DNA of 64,000 bases. Source: Paracoccus ravus (GTDB taxonomy: Bacteria > Pseudomonadota > Alphaproteobacteria > Rhodobacterales > Rhodobacteraceae). Both the position numbers and the translations under genes were made by a program. Shown one piece after another: positions 18,494 to 27,670 of the stretch. The first letter of the stretch is position 1, and each line of letters starts with the position of its first letter. The notes below the pieces were generated by a model. It made no database searches. It had not been told where the DNA came from and saw only the letters and a list, made by a program, of their open reading frames with translations. The stretch covers positions 62,001 through 126,000 of the forward strand of contig NZ_SDEB01000003.1 in the NCBI RefSeq assembly GCF_004522175.1, written 5' to 3'.

Positions 18494-18673
18494 ATGCTCG
18501 TGGATCCAAACAACCCGTTTTTCGACCGTCTCTGGGTCAGGCTGCTCTGCGTGGTGGCCCCCTTGGGCTGGGCCGCCATGGAATTTTCGCAGGGCGCCCA
18601 TCTCTGGGCGGCTGCCTTTGGGGCTGCCGGCCTGTATCTGGCTTACGCGCTGTTCTGGCAACGCGGACGCTGA
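18494..18673 (+). CDS. Small membrane protein (DUF3329-like)
   Basis: A 59-residue protein starting MLVDPNNPFFDRLWVRLL, with two hydrophobic segments (about 17-30 and 37-54) and ending WQRGR. Short proteins beginning with this DPNNPFF-type motif are, as I recall, common in Rhodobacteraceae under DUF3329. The function is unknown; it probably sits in the inner membrane. The stop is one base away from the convergent ada stop. Confidence 0.7.
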   Translation: MLVDPNNPFFDRLWVRLLCVVAPLGWAAMEFSQGAHLWAAAFGAAGLYLAYALFWQRGR

Positions 18674-18674
18674 A

Positions 18675-19739
18675 TCATCCCTCGGTCTCGCGGCGCAGCA
18701 ACTCGCGCTTGCGGGGCACGCCCCAGCGATAACCCGAGATCGACCCGTCGCTGCGCAGCACACGGTGACAGGGGATCGCCACCGCAAGCGTATTCGCCGC
18801 GCAGGCGCCCGCAACGGCACGGACGGCGCGCGGCTCGCCCAGTCGGGCGGCCAATTCGGCATAGCTGACGGTCTCGCCCGCGCGCAGATCTTGCAAGGCC
18901 TGCCAGACCCGGCGCTGAAAGGCCGTCCCGCGGATATCCAGCGGCAGGTCCAGCCCCGTGCCCGGTGCCTCGACAAAAGCCACGACGCGCCTGACGATCT
19001 GCGCGAAATCCGCCGCACCTTCGGCCAGTTCCGCCTTGGGAAAGCGGGCGCGCAATTCCTGCACAAGGGGTTGCGCCTCGTCCCCCAGCGAAATCGCGCA
19101 GAGGCCCGTCTTGGTCGCGGCGACCAGCACCATCCCCAACGCAGAGGGCGCGACGGCATAGCGGATCACGGCATCCCGCCCACCCCGCCGATAATCCGAG
19201 GGCCGCATCCCAAGGACCTGCGCCGCGTCCTCATAGACGCGGCTGGTCGAGCCGTAGCCCGCCGCCTGCACCGCCTCGGTGACGCTTTCGGTTTCTGTGA
19301 GGGCAGCGCGAAACCGCTCGGCGCGGCGGGCGCGGGCATAGGCGGCGGGCGTCATTCCGGTTCTCGCCTTGAACTCCCGGTGAAAATGGAACCGGCTCAG
19401 GCCGATTTTGTCGGCCAGGGCGGCGATATCGGGAATATCCTCGGCATTCTCGATGATCCGGCAGGCCTCGGCCACCAGCGCGTCATTGGCTTGGGCCGCC
19501 GAAAGGCCGCGCGGATGACAGCGCAGACAGGGCCGGAAACCCGCGGCCTCGGCCTCGTCGGGCGAGGCGAAAAATGCGACATTCTCGGGCCGGGCGCGCC
19601 GCGACGAGCAGGACGGCCGACAATAGATGCCGGTCGTGCGCACGGCAAAGACGAAGCGCCCATCGGCCGAGGAATCGCGTGCGATAACCGCCGTCCAGCG
19701 CGGGTCGGGGGTGGTGTTTTGATCCGGAGACATGAACAT
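18675..19739 (-). CDS. ada: Bifunctional Ada: methyl-responsive activator and O6-methylguanine-DNA methyltransferase
   Basis: Ada removes methyl groups from alkylated DNA and, once methylated on its N-terminal Cys, activates repair genes. The 354 residues equal E. coli Ada in length. The N-terminal zinc site is C40, C44, C71 and C74 (IYCRPSC and CLRC), followed by an AraC-type HTH at about 90-190. The C-terminal methyltransferase domain has the acceptor Cys324 in PCHRV. The start at 19737-19739 has AGGAAGG 10 nt upstream; an internal ATG at 19733 is an alternative. It appears monocistronic. Confidence 0.93.
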   Translation of the reverse strand: MFMSPDQNTTPDPRWTAVIARDSSADGRFVFAVRTTGIYCRPSCSSRRARPENVAFFASPDEAEAAGFRPCLRCHPRGLSAAQANDALVAEACRIIENAEDIPDIAALADKIGLSRFHFHREFKARTGMTPAAYARARRAERFRAALTETESVTEAVQAAGYGSTSRVYEDAAQVLGMRPSDYRRGGRDAVIRYAVAPSALGMVLVAATKTGLCAISLGDEAQPLVQELRARFPKAELAEGAADFAQIVRRVVAFVEAPGTGLDLPLDIRGTAFQRRVWQALQDLRAGETVSYAELAARLGEPRAVRAVAGACAANTLAVAIPCHRVLRSDGSISGYRWGVPRKRELLRRETEG

Positions 19740-20000
19740 GTTATAGCACCTTCCTGGTCGTGAGGGGCATATCATGCTGAACTGCGGTCGTGAATGCGCT
19801 CCGACGCTTGCTGCCAAATCCGGGGGCAGAGGTCGCGGCATCCCGACCATGGTACGGGCAGAGCCGCGAGCAGCGCGAAACACGCTGCTTTCGCGGAACC
19901 CGCTTCGTGACTGCGGTCTTTAGAATGCGCCGGCACAGGGTCGGCAAACCGAACCGCTGGGAACGCGAGCGTATCGCGCCACTGGAAAAGGACGGAAGAC

Positions 20001-20738
20001 TTGAAGGATAACGTCAGGGAATTCGGATCGCTGGATCTGGATCGGCATGCTTTTTTCTTTGATTTCGACGGAACTCTGGCCGAGATCGCCCCAAGACCGC
20101 AGGATGTGACGCTGGGCGAGGTGATGCGCCAGAATATTACGCGGCTCAGTCTGAGGACCGGCGGTGCGGTGGCCATCATTACCGGGCGCAACCGCGCCGA
20201 AATCACCCCGCATCTGGACAGCGAGATCCCCGTCGCGGCCCTGCATGGGGTGGATTTTCCGGGCCGCGCCGATGTCGCGGTGGCGGATCGCATCAACGCG
20301 ATCCGGCCTCTCTTGCCCCCACTTGCGCGTCTGGTGGTGCGCCATCCCGGCGCGGTGCTCGAGGACAAGGGCCAGGGACTTGCCTTGCATTGGCGCGCCG
20401 CGCCCTCGGCCGAGGGTGCGATGGTGGAAGCCGCGCATGAGACCCTTGCGACGCTCGGGGCGGGTTGGCAGATCCAGCCCGGCAAATGCGTGGCAGAAAT
20501 TCGGCCCGTGGGGGACGACAAGGGCGGGGCGCTGCGCCGCTTCATGACGATCGACCCGTTTCTGGGGCGCCGGCCCGTGGCCTTTGGCGATGACCTGAAC
20601 GATCTTCCTATGCTCGCGGCAGCGCGCTCGGCGGGTGGTCTGGCCGTGGCTCTGGGCGAGCGCGACCTGCCCGCCGACATCCGCCTTTCCGGCCCTGCGG
20701 AACTGGGCGACTGGCTGGAACGGAGGCTCGAGGCATGA
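20001..20738 (+). CDS. otsB: Trehalose-6-phosphate phosphatase
   Basis: OtsB removes phosphate from trehalose-6-phosphate to give trehalose. The 245-residue HAD phosphatase has DFDGTL (nucleophile D21, acid/base D23), the ITGR loop near residue 60 and the Mg-binding FGDDLNDLPM near 195. The start codon is TTG at 20001, preceded by GGACGGAAGAC; no nearby in-frame ATG keeps the first HAD motif. It is the first gene of otsB-GH15-otsA and overlaps the GH15 start by 4 bp. The 261 bp upstream, up to ada, contain no supported gene. Confidence 0.92.
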   Translation: MKDNVREFGSLDLDRHAFFFDFDGTLAEIAPRPQDVTLGEVMRQNITRLSLRTGGAVAIITGRNRAEITPHLDSEIPVAALHGVDFPGRADVAVADRINAIRPLLPPLARLVVRHPGAVLEDKGQGLALHWRAAPSAEGAMVEAAHETLATLGAGWQIQPGKCVAEIRPVGDDKGGALRRFMTIDPFLGRRPVAFGDDLNDLPMLAAARSAGGLAVALGERDLPADIRLSGPAELGDWLERRLEA

Positions 20739-22531
20739 ACCGAGGCATACAATCGCTGGAACTGGGGATCATCGGCAATGCGACGACCGCGGCCCTCGTG
20801 AATCGTCAGGGCGACATGGTGTGGATGTGCCTGCCGCGTTTCGACGGAGATCCGGTCTTTTGCGGGCTTCTCGAACCCAAGGCCGGAGCGGAGGAAGGCA
20901 TCTGGTCGATCCGCTGCGACGATCTTGTCGAGACCAGCCAAAGCTATCGCCGCAATAGCGCCATCCTGGAAACCATCCAGACCGACGCCAAGGGCAACCG
21001 GCTCAAGATCACCGATTTCATGCCGCGATTCCGCGAGCGGGGACGGATGTTCCGCGGCCGCACGATCCTGCGCATCATCGAGCCGCTCGTCGGCATGCCG
21101 CGCGTCACCGTGCGGCTGCGGCCGCGTCACGCTTACGGCGCCTATCCCGCCGAGGTGCGGCGCGGCTCGAACCATCTGCGCTATGAACTGGGCGAGGAAA
21201 CGCTGCGCCTGACGACCTCGGCCCCGGTTGAGTTCGTGCTGCAGGAGACACCGTTTCTGCTCGATCGGCCGCGCGTTTTCCTTTTGGGCCCTGACGAGCC
21301 CCTGAGCGACGCGCCCGAGGCCATCGCAGCGAATTTCCTCGAAAGGACCGAGGCCTATTGGTCGGACTGGGTGCGCGCCCTGTCGATCCCGCCGGATTAT
21401 CAGGATGCGGTGATCCGGGCCGCGATCACCCTGAAGCTTTGCGAATACGAGGAAACCGGCGGAATCGTGGCGGCGCTGACCACCTCGATCCCGGAATATC
21501 AGGATACCGGACGGAACTGGGATTATCGTTTCTGCTGGCTGCGGGACAGTTTCTTCACCGTCAAGGCGCTGAACGGTCTGGGCGTGACCAAGACGATGGA
21601 GGATTATGTCGAATATGTCCTGAACATCGCGACCGGATCGCATGATGGCTATATGCAGCCGCTTTTCGGGCTGGGTCATGAGCGGGTCATCGTCGAGGAA
21701 AGCTGCGACGAACTCGCGGGTTACCGCGGCAATAGCCCGGTTCGGCGCGGCAATGCCGCCTATATGCAGGTCCAGAACGATGGCTATGGCTCGGTGATCC
21801 TTGCGGTCAGCCAATGTTTCTTCGACCAGCGCCTGCCGAGGCTGGGGGGGCATGACCTCTTCCAGCGCCTTGAAGTTCTGGGCGAGCAGGCCGTGGCGCG
21901 CTGGAACACGCCCGATGCCGGCCTGTGGGAATTCCGCACCCGCGAAAGCATCCATACCCATTCGGCCATGATGTGCTGGGGGGCTTGCGACCGCCTGGCC
22001 CGGATCGCCGCGCATCTGAGCCTGCCCGACCGCGCCGCCTATTGGGGGGCGCAGGCCGCCAAGATCCGCGAAGCAGTCGAGGCCTATGGCTGGAGCGAGA
22101 CCCGACAAAGCTATGTCATGGCCTTTGGCAGCGAAGATCTGGACGCAAGCCTGCTTTTGATGACCGAGATCGGATTCACCAGCGGCAAGGATCCGCGCTA
22201 TCAGGCCACGGTCGCCGCGATCGAGGCCGAGTTGCGGCAGGGCCATCATCTGTTCCGCTACAAGGCACCGGATGATTTCGGCGCGCCTGAAACCGCCTTC
22301 ACGGCCTGCACCTTCTGGCTGATCGACGCGCTCTGCCGTCTGGGCCGCCAAGAGGAAGCGCGCGAGATCTTTGCCGAGGTCCTCGAACAGCGCAATTCCC
22401 TTGGCCTGCTGTCCGAGGGCGTGCATGTCGGCAGCCGGACGCTTTGGGGCAATTTCCCGCAGACCTACTCGATGGTCGGGCTGATCAATGCGGCTACAAA
22501 GCTGTCCCGCACATGGGAGGAGGTCGTTTGA
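20735..22531 (+). CDS. GH15 glycoside hydrolase, candidate trehalase or glucoamylase
   Basis: The 598-residue protein has the bacterial GH15 layout: an N-terminal beta-sandwich (about 1-230) and an (alpha/alpha)6 barrel. NWDYRFCWLRDS near residue 265 is the sugar-binding segment, and EESCDEL with a late FGAPETAFTACTFW segment supplies the carboxylates. There is no signal peptide, so it acts in the cytoplasm. GH15 enzymes include glucoamylases and the mycobacterial-type trehalase. Lying between otsB and otsA with 4-bp overlaps on both sides makes trehalose or a related alpha-glucoside the likely substrate. The specific activity is not proven. Confidence 0.85.
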   Translation: MNRGIQSLELGIIGNATTAALVNRQGDMVWMCLPRFDGDPVFCGLLEPKAGAEEGIWSIRCDDLVETSQSYRRNSAILETIQTDAKGNRLKITDFMPRFRERGRMFRGRTILRIIEPLVGMPRVTVRLRPRHAYGAYPAEVRRGSNHLRYELGEETLRLTTSAPVEFVLQETPFLLDRPRVFLLGPDEPLSDAPEAIAANFLERTEAYWSDWVRALSIPPDYQDAVIRAAITLKLCEYEETGGIVAALTTSIPEYQDTGRNWDYRFCWLRDSFFTVKALNGLGVTKTMEDYVEYVLNIATGSHDGYMQPLFGLGHERVIVEESCDELAGYRGNSPVRRGNAAYMQVQNDGYGSVILAVSQCFFDQRLPRLGGHDLFQRLEVLGEQAVARWNTPDAGLWEFRTRESIHTHSAMMCWGACDRLARIAAHLSLPDRAAYWGAQAAKIREAVEAYGWSETRQSYVMAFGSEDLDASLLLMTEIGFTSGKDPRYQATVAAIEAELRQGHHLFRYKAPDDFGAPETAFTACTFWLIDALCRLGRQEEAREIFAEVLEQRNSLGLLSEGVHVGSRTLWGNFPQTYSMVGLINAATKLSRTWEEVV

Positions 22532-23916
22532 GCCGTCTTATCGTGGTGTCCAACCGCCTGCCCGCCCTGGGCAAGGGGGTGGCAGCAGGCGGATTGGCCG
22601 TTGCCCTCGAAGCCGCGCTCAAGGACAAGGGCGGACTGTGGCTGGGCTGGTCGGGCAAGACAGCCGAAGAGCCCGGACCGCCGGACGTGCAGGAAGAGGG
22701 CGCGGTGCGCTATGCCGCGCTTGACCTGACGGCGGCGGATGTCGCGGGCTATTACGAGGGGATCTCGAACAGCGTGCTTTGGCCCTTGTGCCATTACCGG
22801 GCCGATCTTCTGGAATTCAACCGCGCCGATATGGAAAGCTATCTGTCGGTGAACCGCAAATTCGCCGAGGCGCTGGTGCCGATGCTGCGGCCCGATGACC
22901 TGATCTGGGTGCATGATTATCACCTGATCCCGCTCGCCGCCGCGCTGCGCGAGATGGGGGTCAAGAACCGCATCGGCTATTTCCACCATATTCCCTGGCC
23001 AGCGCAGGATCTTTTCCGCGCCCTGCCCCGCGCGGCGGTTTTTCTGTCGGCGATCCTTGCCTATGATGTCGTCGGACTTCAGACCCGTGCCGACGCGCGC
23101 AACCTGCGCGAGGCCCTGGACGCGACACGCCACGACCTGGAAGCCTCGACCCCGCCACGGGGAACACGGATCGGTGCCTATCCCATCTCGATCGACACGG
23201 CGGCCTTCGCGGCACGGGCCAAGCGTGCGCGCGATCTGCCCCGGATCCGTGAACTGCACCGGCGGTTCGGGCCGCGCGACATGGTGATCGGGGTGGACCG
23301 GCTGGATTATTCCAAGGGCCTGCCCGAGCGGCTGCGGGCGATCGAGCAATTGCTCGAGAACCATTCCGGCCTGCATGACCGTGTCAGTTTTCTTCAGATC
23401 ACGCCGGCCTCGCGCAGCGGGATCGAGGGCTATGACCGAATCCAGCAGGAGGTCGCCGAGCGCGCCGGGCGGTTGAATGCCGCCTATGGCACGCTCGATT
23501 GGGTGCCGGTGCGCTATATCAACCGCGCCTTCAGCCATAGCCTGCTGGCGGGGCTCTACCGGCTGTCAAAGGTCGGGCTGGTCACGCCCCTGCGGGACGG
23601 GATGAACCTCGTCGCCAAGGAATATGTCGCGGCTCAGGATCCCGAGGATCCCGGCGTCCTCGTACTGTCGCAATTCGCGGGCGCCGCCGCCGAGATGGAG
23701 GCGGCGCTGATCGTAAATCCCCATGATGTCGAAGAGGTGGCGGGCGCGATGGCCCGCGCACTCACGATGTCCGTCGAGGAGCGACGAGACCGGCATTCCG
23801 CGATCATGCGGCGGCTCGAGGCCTGGCCCGTAGCGGTCTGGGCCAAGTCCTTTCTCTCGGATCTGCAGCCCGCCAGAACGCGCGACGCGGTCAGGCAGCC
23901 GAGCGATCTCGGCTGA
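22528..23916 (+). CDS. otsA: Alpha,alpha-trehalose-phosphate synthase (UDP-glucose type)
   Basis: OtsA joins glucose from UDP-glucose to glucose-6-phosphate. The GT20 motifs are present: VSNRLP near the start, GGLAVAL, WVHDYHLIP, GYFHHIPWP, VDRLDYSKGLPERL (donor phosphate-binding Arg and Lys) and PLRDGMNLVAKEY. I use the TTG at 22528-22530, which overlaps the GH15 stop (TTGA) and follows GGAGGAGG by 5 nt. An ATG at 22513 is possible but would place that ribosome site inside the coding region. The product has 462 residues. Its 3' end overlaps the 3' end of the opposite surf1 gene by 26 bp. Confidence 0.93.
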   Translation: MSRLIVVSNRLPALGKGVAAGGLAVALEAALKDKGGLWLGWSGKTAEEPGPPDVQEEGAVRYAALDLTAADVAGYYEGISNSVLWPLCHYRADLLEFNRADMESYLSVNRKFAEALVPMLRPDDLIWVHDYHLIPLAAALREMGVKNRIGYFHHIPWPAQDLFRALPRAAVFLSAILAYDVVGLQTRADARNLREALDATRHDLEASTPPRGTRIGAYPISIDTAAFAARAKRARDLPRIRELHRRFGPRDMVIGVDRLDYSKGLPERLRAIEQLLENHSGLHDRVSFLQITPASRSGIEGYDRIQQEVAERAGRLNAAYGTLDWVPVRYINRAFSHSLLAGLYRLSKVGLVTPLRDGMNLVAKEYVAAQDPEDPGVLVLSQFAGAAAEMEAALIVNPHDVEEVAGAMARALTMSVEERRDRHSAIMRRLEAWPVAVWAKSFLSDLQPARTRDAVRQPSDLG

Positions 23917-24634
23917 GGACATACCAGGCGCCGGCCGCAAGACCCGCGGCCATGGCGAACCAGGTCAATGCATAGCTCAGGTGATTGTTGCGGAAACTCA
24001 CCACGGTCAGCCCTCCCACCGGCAGGGCCGTGGCATCCGGTCCCATCCCGGCATCGACGAAATAGGGCGCGGCATCGGTCAGGCCGTAGCTGCGGGACAA
24101 GGCCGACACATCGCGGGAATACCACATCCCGCCTTGCGGATCGTTCTCGCGCAGGAAGGCCCCGCCCGGTTGCGTGATGCGCAAGAGCCCGGTCACGTCC
24201 TGTAGCCCTTCGGGACGGGCGCGCGCGGCAGACTCACGCCGGTCACTCGGAACGAAGCCGCGATTGATCCAGACGGACCAGCCCTCGGGCAGGGTCAAGG
24301 GCGTCATCACCCAAAAGCCCGCACCCCGGCCTGTTACCGCCTTGACCAGAACTTCGCTGTCATAGGCGTAGATACCGGACAGCGAGACCCGGCGATATTC
24401 GTCGCCCGCGGGGGTGATCGCCGCCCAGTCCTGCGGACCGGGGGCCGGAACGGCCGGGGCCTCGAGCCGCGACTCGACGCGGTCGATCAAATCCAGTTTC
24501 CAGTTCAGCCGCTGGACCTGCCAGATCCCGAGGCTCAAAAGCACGATGACGCCCACCGCTGAGGCGAGCGTCATCAATGCCCAGGCCAGCTTGGACCGGG
24601 GGCCGCGCGACCCTTGGGTCGCGCGATCCGTCAC
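23891..24634 (-). CDS. SURF1-family haem-copper oxidase assembly protein (Surf1q type)
   Basis: SURF1 proteins help insert haem a into terminal oxidases. The 247-residue product has the family layout of one N-terminal transmembrane helix (about 18-40), a soluble domain with RRVSLSGIY and WVWINRGFVP-like segments (here WSVWINRGFVP), and a C-terminal helix (about 217-238). The start is a GTG at 24634 overlapping the cyoD stop (GTGA). Paracoccus denitrificans has a dedicated Surf1q encoded with its ba3 quinol oxidase, and this gene fits that role. The early codons contain a strong hairpin (24604-24625). Confidence 0.88.
   Translation of the reverse strand: MTDRATQGSRGPRSKLAWALMTLASAVGVIVLLSLGIWQVQRLNWKLDLIDRVESRLEAPAVPAPGPQDWAAITPAGDEYRRVSLSGIYAYDSEVLVKAVTGRGAGFWVMTPLTLPEGWSVWINRGFVPSDRRESAARARPEGLQDVTGLLRITQPGGAFLRENDPQGGMWYSRDVSALSRSYGLTDAAPYFVDAGMGPDATALPVGGLTVVSFRNNHLSYALTWFAMAAGLAAGAWYVLSRDRSAA
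24604..24625 (-). promoter_or_regulatory. Perfect 10-bp hairpin inside the first codons of surf1
   Basis: CGCGCGACCC, TT, GGGTCGCGCG forms a perfect stem with a two-base gap (real loop about 4 nt). It lies at codons 4-11 of surf1, just after the cyoD stop. It could damp surf1 translation or stabilise the upstream cyoABCD message. There is no T run, so a terminator is less likely. Confidence 0.5.
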
Positions 24635-25023
24635 GGCATGACCTGCAATTCGTGGTTCATCTGCGGCATCATGTTCGTGTTCAGATGGAACATGACCCAA
24701 AGCGAACCTGCGATCATGATGCCCACGATGACGATGGTGAAAAGCGCCGAGAGCAGCGTCCAGCCCTCTTCGGCCGAACTGTTCATGTGCAGGAAATAGA
24801 TCATGTGAACCAGAACCTGCGCGATGGCGCAAAGTACCACCAGCCCCACGGTCATCAGGCGGCTGTCGAAACCTCCGCCCATGACCACGCCAAAGGGGAT
24901 CACGGTCAGGATCACCGCCAGCACGAAGCCGGTCATGTAGCTTTTGAAACTGCCATGATCGTGGTGATCCTCATGCCCATGACCTGCGCCGTGATGCGCG
25001 TCATGATTATGCGAATGTGCCAT
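24631..25023 (-). CDS. cyoD: Quinol oxidase subunit IV
   Basis: The 130-residue protein has the three transmembrane helices of CyoD/QoxD, at about 30-50, 57-77 and 90-112. Its N-terminus is strikingly histidine-rich (11 of the first 24 residues are His), longer than in E. coli CyoD. It is thought to help assemble the copper-containing subunit I. The gene overlaps cyoC by 1 bp and surf1 by 4 bp. Confidence 0.92.
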   Translation of the reverse strand: MAHSHNHDAHHGAGHGHEDHHDHGSFKSYMTGFVLAVILTVIPFGVVMGGGFDSRLMTVGLVVLCAIAQVLVHMIYFLHMNSSAEEGWTLLSALFTIVIVGIMIAGSLWVMFHLNTNMMPQMNHELQVMP

Positions 25024-25643
25024 CAGATCACCCCCATGAGATAGACGACGGTGAAGACCCCGATCCAGATCAGGTCAAGGAAGTGCCAGAACAGGCTCAG
25101 GCACATCAGGCGGCGCTGATTGGCCGAGGTCAGGCCGAATTTCGACACCTGAACCATCAGCGTGATCAGCCAGATCGAGCCGAAGGTGACGTGCAACCCG
25201 TGCGTGCCCACCAGCGTGAAGAAGGCCGAGAGGAAGGCCGAGCGCTGCGGACCCGCGCCCACATGGATCATGTGATGGAACTCGTAGAGTTCGATCGCCA
25301 GGAAGCAGAGGCCGAAGAACAGCGTGATCGCCAGCCATTTCAGCGTACCCGCCTTGTCGCCCTTGACCATGCGCAGCATCGCGAAGCCATAGGTGATCGA
25401 CGAGAAGAGCAGCATGGCGGTGTTCACCGCCACCAGTTCGAGGTCGAAGAGATCCTTGGGGCCGGGACCGGCCGCAAGGTTTCCGTGAAGCACGCCATAG
25501 GTCGCGAAAAGCACCGCGAACATCAGGCAGTCGCTCATCAGATAGACCCAGAAGCCGATATTGGTCGAGGCTCCCTCCGGGTGGTGATGCGGCTCGGTTT
25601 CCCAATAGGCGGCAGGGTTCTGGAGTTGGGTAACGGTGCTCAT
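25023..25643 (-). CDS. cyoC: Quinol oxidase subunit III
   Basis: The 206-residue protein has five hydrophobic helices and COX3-type motifs ([21 protein letters not shown] near 29-49, and [14 protein letters not shown] near 125-140), the five-helix form typical of CyoC. The ATG at 25641-25643 lies 4 bp after the cyoB stop, behind GGGAGC. It has no cofactors and stabilises subunit I. Confidence 0.93.
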   Translation of the reverse strand: MSTVTQLQNPAAYWETEPHHHPEGASTNIGFWVYLMSDCLMFAVLFATYGVLHGNLAAGPGPKDLFDLELVAVNTAMLLFSSITYGFAMLRMVKGDKAGTLKWLAITLFFGLCFLAIELYEFHHMIHVGAGPQRSAFLSAFFTLVGTHGLHVTFGSIWLITLMVQVSKFGLTSANQRRLMCLSLFWHFLDLIWIGVFTVVYLMGVI

Positions 25644-25647
25644 CGCA

Positions 25648-27657
25648 TCATGCTCCCTGTGCCAGCTGAAGGTCACGGGCCTTCTCGACCGCGCTCACTT
25701 CCTCGGCGGGGACGTAGTAATCCCGGTCGTAGTTGAAGGTGTGGTAGATCGAGTAGGCGATGATCCCGAGGAACGAGACGATGGCAAGCCACCAGATATA
25801 CCAGATCAGGGCCATGCCGCAGATCGTGCTGAGGCCAGCAAGGATCACGCCCGTGCCGGTGTAACGCGGCATGTGGATCGGGATGTAATCTGCCTTCGGA
25901 CGTGCGGCGCCTGCCTCTTTCATCTCGGCCCATGCGTCCAGGCCGTGAACGACCGGAGTGAAGGCGAAGTTATAGGAGGGCGGCGGCGACGAGGTCGCCC
26001 ATTCCAGCGTGCGGCCGTTCCAGGGATCACCCGTCACGTCGCGATATTCCGGCTCGTTGCGCTTCCAGATCGAGATACCGAACTGGACGAACATCGCTCC
26101 GATACCCGCCGCGATCAGCACCGCGCCAAGGGCCGCGATGATGAACCAGATCTGCAGGCTCGGATCGTCAAAGACGCGCATCCGGCGGGTCACGCCCATC
26201 AGGCCGAGAATATACAGCGGCATGAAGGCCAGCCAGAAGCCGATCACCCAGCACCAGAAGCTGACCTTGCCCCAGAAAACGTTCAGCTTGAAGCCAAAGG
26301 CCTTGGGCCACCAGAAGTTGATCGCCGCGAACAGACCGAACAGCACGCCCCCGATGATCACGTTATGGAAATGCGCGATCAGGAACAACGAGTTGTGCAG
26401 CACGAAATCGGCAGGCGGAACAGCCAGCAGAACGCCGGTCATGCCACCGATGGTAAAGGTCAGCATGAACGCGATGGTCCACATCATCGGCAACTCGAAG
26501 CGGACGCGGCCGTGATACATGGTGAACAGCCAGTTGAACAGCTTCGCCCCGGTCGGGATCGAGATGATCATCGTGGTGATCCCGAAGAACGAGTTCACCG
26601 ACGCGCCCGAACCCATCGTGAAGAAGTGGTGCAACCACACGAGGTAGGACAGGACCGTGATGCAGACGGTCGCATAGACCATCGAGGTATAGCCGAACAG
26701 ACGCTTGCCCGAGAAGGTCGAGGTGACCTCCGAGAACACGCCGAACAGCGGCAGGATGAGGATGTAAACCTCGGGGTGGCCCCAGATCCAGATGAGGTTG
26801 ATATACATCATCGGGCTGCCACCAAGGTCATTGGTGAAGAAGTTCGTGCCCAGATAGCGGTCCAGCGTCAGCAGGATCAGTGTCATCGTCAGGACCGGGA
26901 AGGACGCGACGATCAGGATGTTCGTGCAGAACGAAGTCCAGGTAAAGACCGGCATCTTCATCATGGTCATGCCGGGCGCGCGCATCTTGAGGATCGTCAC
27001 CATCAGGTTGATCCCCGAAAGCGTCGTGCCGACACCCGCGATCTGCAGGCCCCAGATGTAATAATCGACGCCGACCCATGGGCTATAGGCGATGCCCGAG
27101 AGCGGCGGGAAGGCGAGCCAGCCGGTCTGCGCGAATTCGCCGACGAAAAGCGAGGCCATGACGATGACCGCACCGCCCACCGTCATCCAGAACGAGAAGT
27201 TGTTCAGGAAGGGGAAGGACACGTCGCGGGCACCAATCTGCAGCGGCACGACATAGTTCATCAGACCGGTGACGAAGGGCATCGCCACGAAGAAGATCAT
27301 GATGACGCCATGCGCCGTGAAGATCTGGTCGTAGTGGTGCGCGTTCAGATAGCCTTCCGAGCCGTTGAAGGCGATGGCTTGCTGGGCGCGCATCATGATG
27401 GCATCGGCAAAGCCGCGCACGAACATGATGAGGCCAAGGATCATGTACATGATCCCGATCTTCTTGTGGTCCACCGAGGTGAACCACTCGTTCCAGAGAT
27501 ACCCCCAGAGCTTGAATTTGGTCAGCGCGGCGACCAGCGCCACGCCGCCGATCGCGACGACGACAAAAGTCGCCAGGACGATCGGCTCCTTCGGGATGGC
27601 GTCAAAATTCAGACGCCCCAGAAGGAAGGTTGTTTCGACATTGGTTGGAATGGCCAT
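25648..27657 (-). CDS. cyoB: Quinol oxidase subunit I (haem-copper catalytic subunit)
   Basis: This 669-residue subunit carries the low-spin haem, the binuclear haem/CuB centre and the quinol site. Haem and CuB ligands are visible: H116 in [15 protein letters not shown] with the cross-linked His/Tyr, WLHHFF for the paired His, and HFHNVI near the end. The E. coli quinol-site residues R71, D75, H98 and Q101 are matched by R81, D85, H108 and Q111, a constant offset of 10. This identifies a quinol oxidase rather than cytochrome c oxidase. The start ATG is 27655-27657. Haem type (bo3 or ba3) cannot be read from the sequence. Confidence 0.96.
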   Translation of the reverse strand: MAIPTNVETTFLLGRLNFDAIPKEPIVLATFVVVAIGGVALVAALTKFKLWGYLWNEWFTSVDHKKIGIMYMILGLIMFVRGFADAIMMRAQQAIAFNGSEGYLNAHHYDQIFTAHGVIMIFFVAMPFVTGLMNYVVPLQIGARDVSFPFLNNFSFWMTVGGAVIVMASLFVGEFAQTGWLAFPPLSGIAYSPWVGVDYYIWGLQIAGVGTTLSGINLMVTILKMRAPGMTMMKMPVFTWTSFCTNILIVASFPVLTMTLILLTLDRYLGTNFFTNDLGGSPMMYINLIWIWGHPEVYILILPLFGVFSEVTSTFSGKRLFGYTSMVYATVCITVLSYLVWLHHFFTMGSGASVNSFFGITTMIISIPTGAKLFNWLFTMYHGRVRFELPMMWTIAFMLTFTIGGMTGVLLAVPPADFVLHNSLFLIAHFHNVIIGGVLFGLFAAINFWWPKAFGFKLNVFWGKVSFWCWVIGFWLAFMPLYILGLMGVTRRMRVFDDPSLQIWFIIAALGAVLIAAGIGAMFVQFGISIWKRNEPEYRDVTGDPWNGRTLEWATSSPPPSYNFAFTPVVHGLDAWAEMKEAGAARPKADYIPIHMPRYTGTGVILAGLSTICGMALIWYIWWLAIVSFLGIIAYSIYHTFNYDRDYYVPAEEVSAVEKARDLQLAQGA

Positions 27658-27670
27658 CTGGGACTCCGGC

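Noticed and set aside
19740..20000. Small gene or EcfG-type promoter before otsB
   Set aside because: The short frames here have no convincing start or domain, and a GGAAC motif lacks a matching CGTT element at the right distance.
19772..22426. 884-codon minus-strand open frame
   Set aside because: It lies opposite otsB and GH15, both of which carry catalytic motifs. Its composition is low-complexity and it has no domain. Length alone is not evidence at this GC content.
24604..24625. Hairpin after cyoD as a transcription terminator
   Set aside because: It has no T run and lies within the surf1 coding region, so termination there would abolish surf1 expression.
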